A stretch of DNA of 8,160 nucleotides, from positions 1 through 8,160 of the forward strand of contig JAEEKC010000299.1 of NCBI GenBank assembly GCA_016282215.1. The letters run 5' to 3'. This DNA comes from Lachnospiraceae bacterium (GTDB taxonomy: Bacteria > Bacillota > Clostridia > Lachnospirales > Lachnospiraceae). Below, one piece after another: positions 7,078 to 8,160 of this stretch. The notes beneath the pieces were generated by a model. The model had not been told where the DNA came from and did no database searches. It worked only from the letters and a program-made list of their open reading frames with translations. Both the position numbers and the translations under genes were made by a program. Numbering within the stretch: the first letter of the stretch is position 1; each line of letters starts with the position of its first letter.

Positions 7078-7152
7078 GGTGTCAGGTGGGGACGGTTCTC
7101 TGTGACAACCTGTAGTGCAAGGTTGTCAGAGAGAACCGTCCCCAATGACACC
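7078..7152. repeat. REP-like palindromic repeat, copy C (full, with outer arms)
   Basis: The core (7088-7143) has the same layout as copy A: GGGGACGGTTC outer arms, 12-base inner arms with one mismatch, and a 10-base loop (TGTAGTGCAA). Outer arms GGTGTCA (7078-7084) and TGACACC (7146-7152) extend it to 75 bases. Relative to copy A the inner arm differs (TCTGTGACAACC against TTTTTGACAACC) and the opposite arm changes with it at the second position (T-A to C-G), which supports selection for pairing. Confidence 0.88.
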
Positions 7153-7185
7153 CCGGCATCTGCAAATCGCGGATGCCGGATTTTT
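7153..7185 (+). terminator. Rho-independent terminator after rpn
   Basis: CCGGCATC (7153-7160) pairs with GATGCCGG (7172-7179). Inner pairs T-G, G-C and C-G extend the stem to 11 pairs around the loop AAATC. A run of five T follows (7181-7185). It abuts copy C and separates the rpn transcript from the marR promoter 16 bases downstream. Confidence 0.85.
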
Positions 7186-7200
7186 GTTGTTAAGAAAGTA

Positions 7201-7229
7201 TTGACAAATAAATACTTCGGATGTAGAAT
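7201..7229 (+). promoter_or_regulatory. marR promoter
   Basis: A perfect TTGACA (7201-7206), a 17-base spacer and TAGAAT (7224-7229, 5/6) form a near-consensus sigma-A promoter. Transcription would begin near 7236, giving a leader of about 50 bases before the TTG start. The spacer, -10 and start point are covered by the two operator-like sites listed next, which suggests autorepression. Confidence 0.8.
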
Positions 7230-7233
7230 TAAA
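7211..7233. promoter_or_regulatory. Candidate MarR operator O1
   Basis: AATACTTC, 7 bases (GGATGTA), then GAATTAAA. The left half is identical to site O3 and the right half matches 5 of 8 bases of GAAGTATT. It covers the promoter spacer and -10. It is the weakest of the three sites and is recognised mainly because it has the same spacing and sits directly beside O2. Confidence 0.5.
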
Positions 7234-7255
7234 TTACTTCGAGAGAAGAAGTATT
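7233..7255. promoter_or_regulatory. Candidate MarR operator O2
   Basis: ATTACTTC, 7 bases (GAGAGAA), then GAAGTATT: 7 of 8 bases of the left half and all of the right half match O3. It covers the predicted transcription start of marR. Its centre is 22 bases from that of O1, about two helical turns, so two dimers could bind on one face. Confidence 0.65.
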
Positions 7256-7287
7256 CAACAAAAACCCGAAACAGAGGTGAAGAAAGC

Positions 7288-7788
7288 TTGGCAGAACAGG
7301 AATTATCCGGCGCAGGGCTGGAACAGTTTTACGACTATATCGAAGAAGTGAAGGAGTTGATCTCCTCGGATCTTTGGGAGAACATCTTCCTGAACTGTAC
7401 GAAGAACGAAGTCCTGATCCTCTGGCTTTTGTACCGGAAGAGCGAAGTGAATATGTCGCAGGTCGCCGAGTACATCCACGTACCGCTCAATACGGCCACC
7501 GGCATCATCGGCCGGATGGAAAAAAACGAGATGATCTGCCGGATGCGTGCAAAGGAAGACAAGCGGATCGTGCTCATCAGTTTTACCGAGAAGGGGCGGC
7601 TGCAGTTTCAAAAACTGATGGATGAACTTTTATCCTACGGCATGAAATTACTCGGATCACTGACCAAAGAAGAGATGGAACTTCTCGAAGGCATGATGGG
7701 AAAAGTCAAGAAAGTGCTGAAGGAAGAAAAGGACCGTAAGGAACAGAAGGTGGAGAAGACGAGAGTCAGAAAGATCACAATAGAGTAA
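7288..7788 (+). CDS. MarR-family transcriptional regulator
   Basis: A 166-residue winged-helix DNA-binding protein starting at TTG (7288), chosen because GAGGTG (7274-7279) lies 8 bases upstream, the start follows the promoter, and 166 residues suits a MarR protein. A longer frame reaching back to 7054 would have to translate copy C, the terminator and the promoter, and has no ATG in between, so it is rejected. The helix-turn-helix is about 55-80 (NMSQVAEYIHVPLNTATGII) and the wing carries the family DKR (91-93) followed by IVLISFTEKGR. Residues 140-164 form an unusually charged Lys/Glu/Arg tail. It probably binds as a dimer to the 23-base sites at its own promoter and before the ArsA-type gene. 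The ligand is unknown. Confidence 0.92.
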   Translation: MAEQELSGAGLEQFYDYIEEVKELISSDLWENIFLNCTKNEVLILWLLYRKSEVNMSQVAEYIHVPLNTATGIIGRMEKNEMICRMRAKEDKRIVLISFTEKGRLQFQKLMDELLSYGMKLLGSLTKEEMELLEGMMGKVKKVLKEEKDRKEQKVEKTRVRKITIE

Positions 7789-7857
7789 GAGAAAGCACGA
7801 TAGAGTAAGAGAAAGCGCGATAGAGCAAGGGAAAATCACGATAGAGCAAGGGAAAAT
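7776..7857. repeat. Tandem 20-21-base repeat (about four copies) overlapping the marR stop
   Basis: Units begin at 7776, 7796, 7816 and 7837. The first two are 20 bases, differing at one base, and the last two are 21 bases, differing at one base; the pairs differ from each other at a few positions (TAGAGTAAGAG against TAGAGCAAGGG). A partial fifth copy (CGATAGAG, 7864-7871) follows. The first unit encodes the last MarR residues and its TAA, so the array looks like duplication of the gene's 3' end. The sequence is almost all purine. Confidence 0.8.
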
Positions 7858-7892
7858 GATTATCGATAGAGATTAGAAATCAAGATAACTTA

Positions 7893-7912
7893 GGGCAGCG
7901 AACAGGCTGCCC
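7893..7912. other. Hairpin between marR and the ArsA-type gene
   Basis: GGGCAGC (7893-7899) and GCTGCCC (7906-7912) form a perfect 7-base stem with a 6-base loop. What follows on the + strand is A-rich, not T-rich, and on the - strand no T-run follows either, so it is not a canonical terminator. It may be an RNA structure or a weak terminator ending the marR transcript. Confidence 0.45.
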
Positions 7913-7924
7913 ACAAAAAAAGTA

Positions 7925-7947
7925 AATACTTCGAGCGTAGAAGTATT
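7925..7947. promoter_or_regulatory. Candidate MarR operator O3 upstream of the ArsA-type gene
   Basis: AATACTTC, 7 bases (GAGCGTA), then GAAGTATT: a perfect 8-base inverted repeat with the same spacing as O1 and O2. It lies 93 bases before the ATPase start. No convincing -35/-10 pair was found around it; the interval 7948-8040 is purine-rich and otherwise featureless apart from the ribosome site. Confidence 0.68.
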
Positions 7948-8040
7948 CAGGAAAAGAAGTAAATGGAAAGAATCACAGCCAGAGTTAAGAAGAGTAAGAG
8001 TATAGCAGTCCGTTAAGGATAAACAGAGAAAGGGAATCAT

Positions 8041-8160
8041 ATGAGCAGGATTTTTATTTTTACAGGAAAAGGCGGCGTCGGAAAAAGCAGCGTGGCAGCG
8101 GCCCACGCGGTAAAGAGTGCGGAAACGGGAAAGAACACATTGCTGGTCAGTACGGATATA
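8041..8160 (+). CDS. ArsA/GET3-family ATPase, N-terminal fragment (cut by window end)
   Basis: The first 40 residues are visible: a beta strand (IFIFT), the deviant Walker A GKGGVGKSS (9-17) with its extra signature lysine K10, then an Ala-rich helix and TLLVSTD (33-39). This deviant P-loop with the TLLVSTD strand is typical of the ArsA/GET3 anion-transporting or tail-anchored-protein-targeting ATPases within the MinD/ParA superfamily. The ATG has AAAGGGA (8029-8035) upstream, with six bases between GGG and the start. The actual substrate cannot be told from this fragment; ParA/MinD-type relatives remain possible but less likely. It is probably repressed by the adjacent MarR protein through site O3. 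Confidence 0.82.
   Translation, partial: MSRIFIFTGKGGVGKSSVAAAHAVKSAETGKNTLLVSTDI

Noticed and set aside
5900..7152. Insertion sequence with palindromes as terminal repeats
   Set aside because: Each palindrome is a self-contained hairpin and the enclosed Rpn protein is a PD-(D/E)xK nuclease, not a transposase known to act on such ends. No target-site duplication was found.
7054..7287. N-terminal extension of the MarR protein back to 7054
   Set aside because: It would translate palindrome C, a strong terminator and the marR promoter and operators. The TTG at 7288 has a proper ribosome site and gives a normal family length.
7776..7871. CRISPR array
   Set aside because: The units are contiguous and imperfect with no spacers and no cas genes; it is a tandem repeat.
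7893..7912. Rho-independent terminator after marR
   Set aside because: The stem is good but no T-run follows on either strand, so it is listed only as a hairpin.
7985..8006. TTAAGA / TATAGC promoter for the ArsA-type gene
   Set aside because: The hexamers are only 10 bases apart, too close for a sigma-A promoter.

Overview
The window looks like an accessory region of a Gram-positive gut-type Clostridia chromosome or integrated element, most likely Lachnospiraceae-like. The reasons are strong AGGAGG-type ribosome sites, TTGACA/TATAAT-type promoters, a TTG start, and an Rpn nuclease of the subtype I associate with that family. This taxonomic guess comes from sequence style, not a search. All recognisable genes are on the + strand.

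Region 1 (2-5917) is one tightly coupled transcription unit of three genes. First is the C-terminal 1124 residues of a very large SNF2/DEAH-type helicase whose beginning lies off the window. It overlaps by 4 bases (ATGA) a MoxR-like AAA+ ATPase. That gene overlaps by 14 bases a two-domain protein with an N-terminal HExxH metallopeptidase-like domain and a C-terminal von Willebrand A (VWA-like, DUF2201) domain. MoxR ATPases typically work with a VWA partner. The helicase in the same unit suggests a DNA-directed machine, possibly of a mobile-element or conflict/defence type; that role is inferred.

Region 2 (5900-7152) holds an Rpn-family PD-(D/E)xK nuclease gene lying between copies of a palindromic GGGGACGGTTC...GAACCGTCCCC repeat (REP-like). 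A repeat arm supplies the stop codon of both the VWA gene and the rpn gene, so two unrelated proteins end in the same GDGSF tail. The rpn start is preceded by a hairpin that hides its ribosome site and by a 15-codon leader whose stop overlaps the rpn start. Inside rpn, an in-frame ATG with a perfect GGAGGT site would make a 64-residue C-terminal protein, matching the published RpnL/RpnS toxin and intragenic-antitoxin arrangement. A possible promoter lies just upstream of that internal start. A strong Rho-independent terminator (7153-7185) closes this region.

Region 3 (7201-8160) holds a MarR-family regulator with a near-consensus promoter and the first 40 codons of an ArsA/GET3-type ATPase. 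Three 23-base sites share the same 8-7-8 geometry (AATACTTC, 7 bases, GAAGTATT). Two are side by side over the marR promoter and one is upstream of the ATPase gene, which predicts that MarR controls itself and the ATPase. A tandem 20-21-base repeat that contains the marR stop codon lies between the two genes. I saw no rRNA, tRNA, CRISPR array or intact transposase gene.
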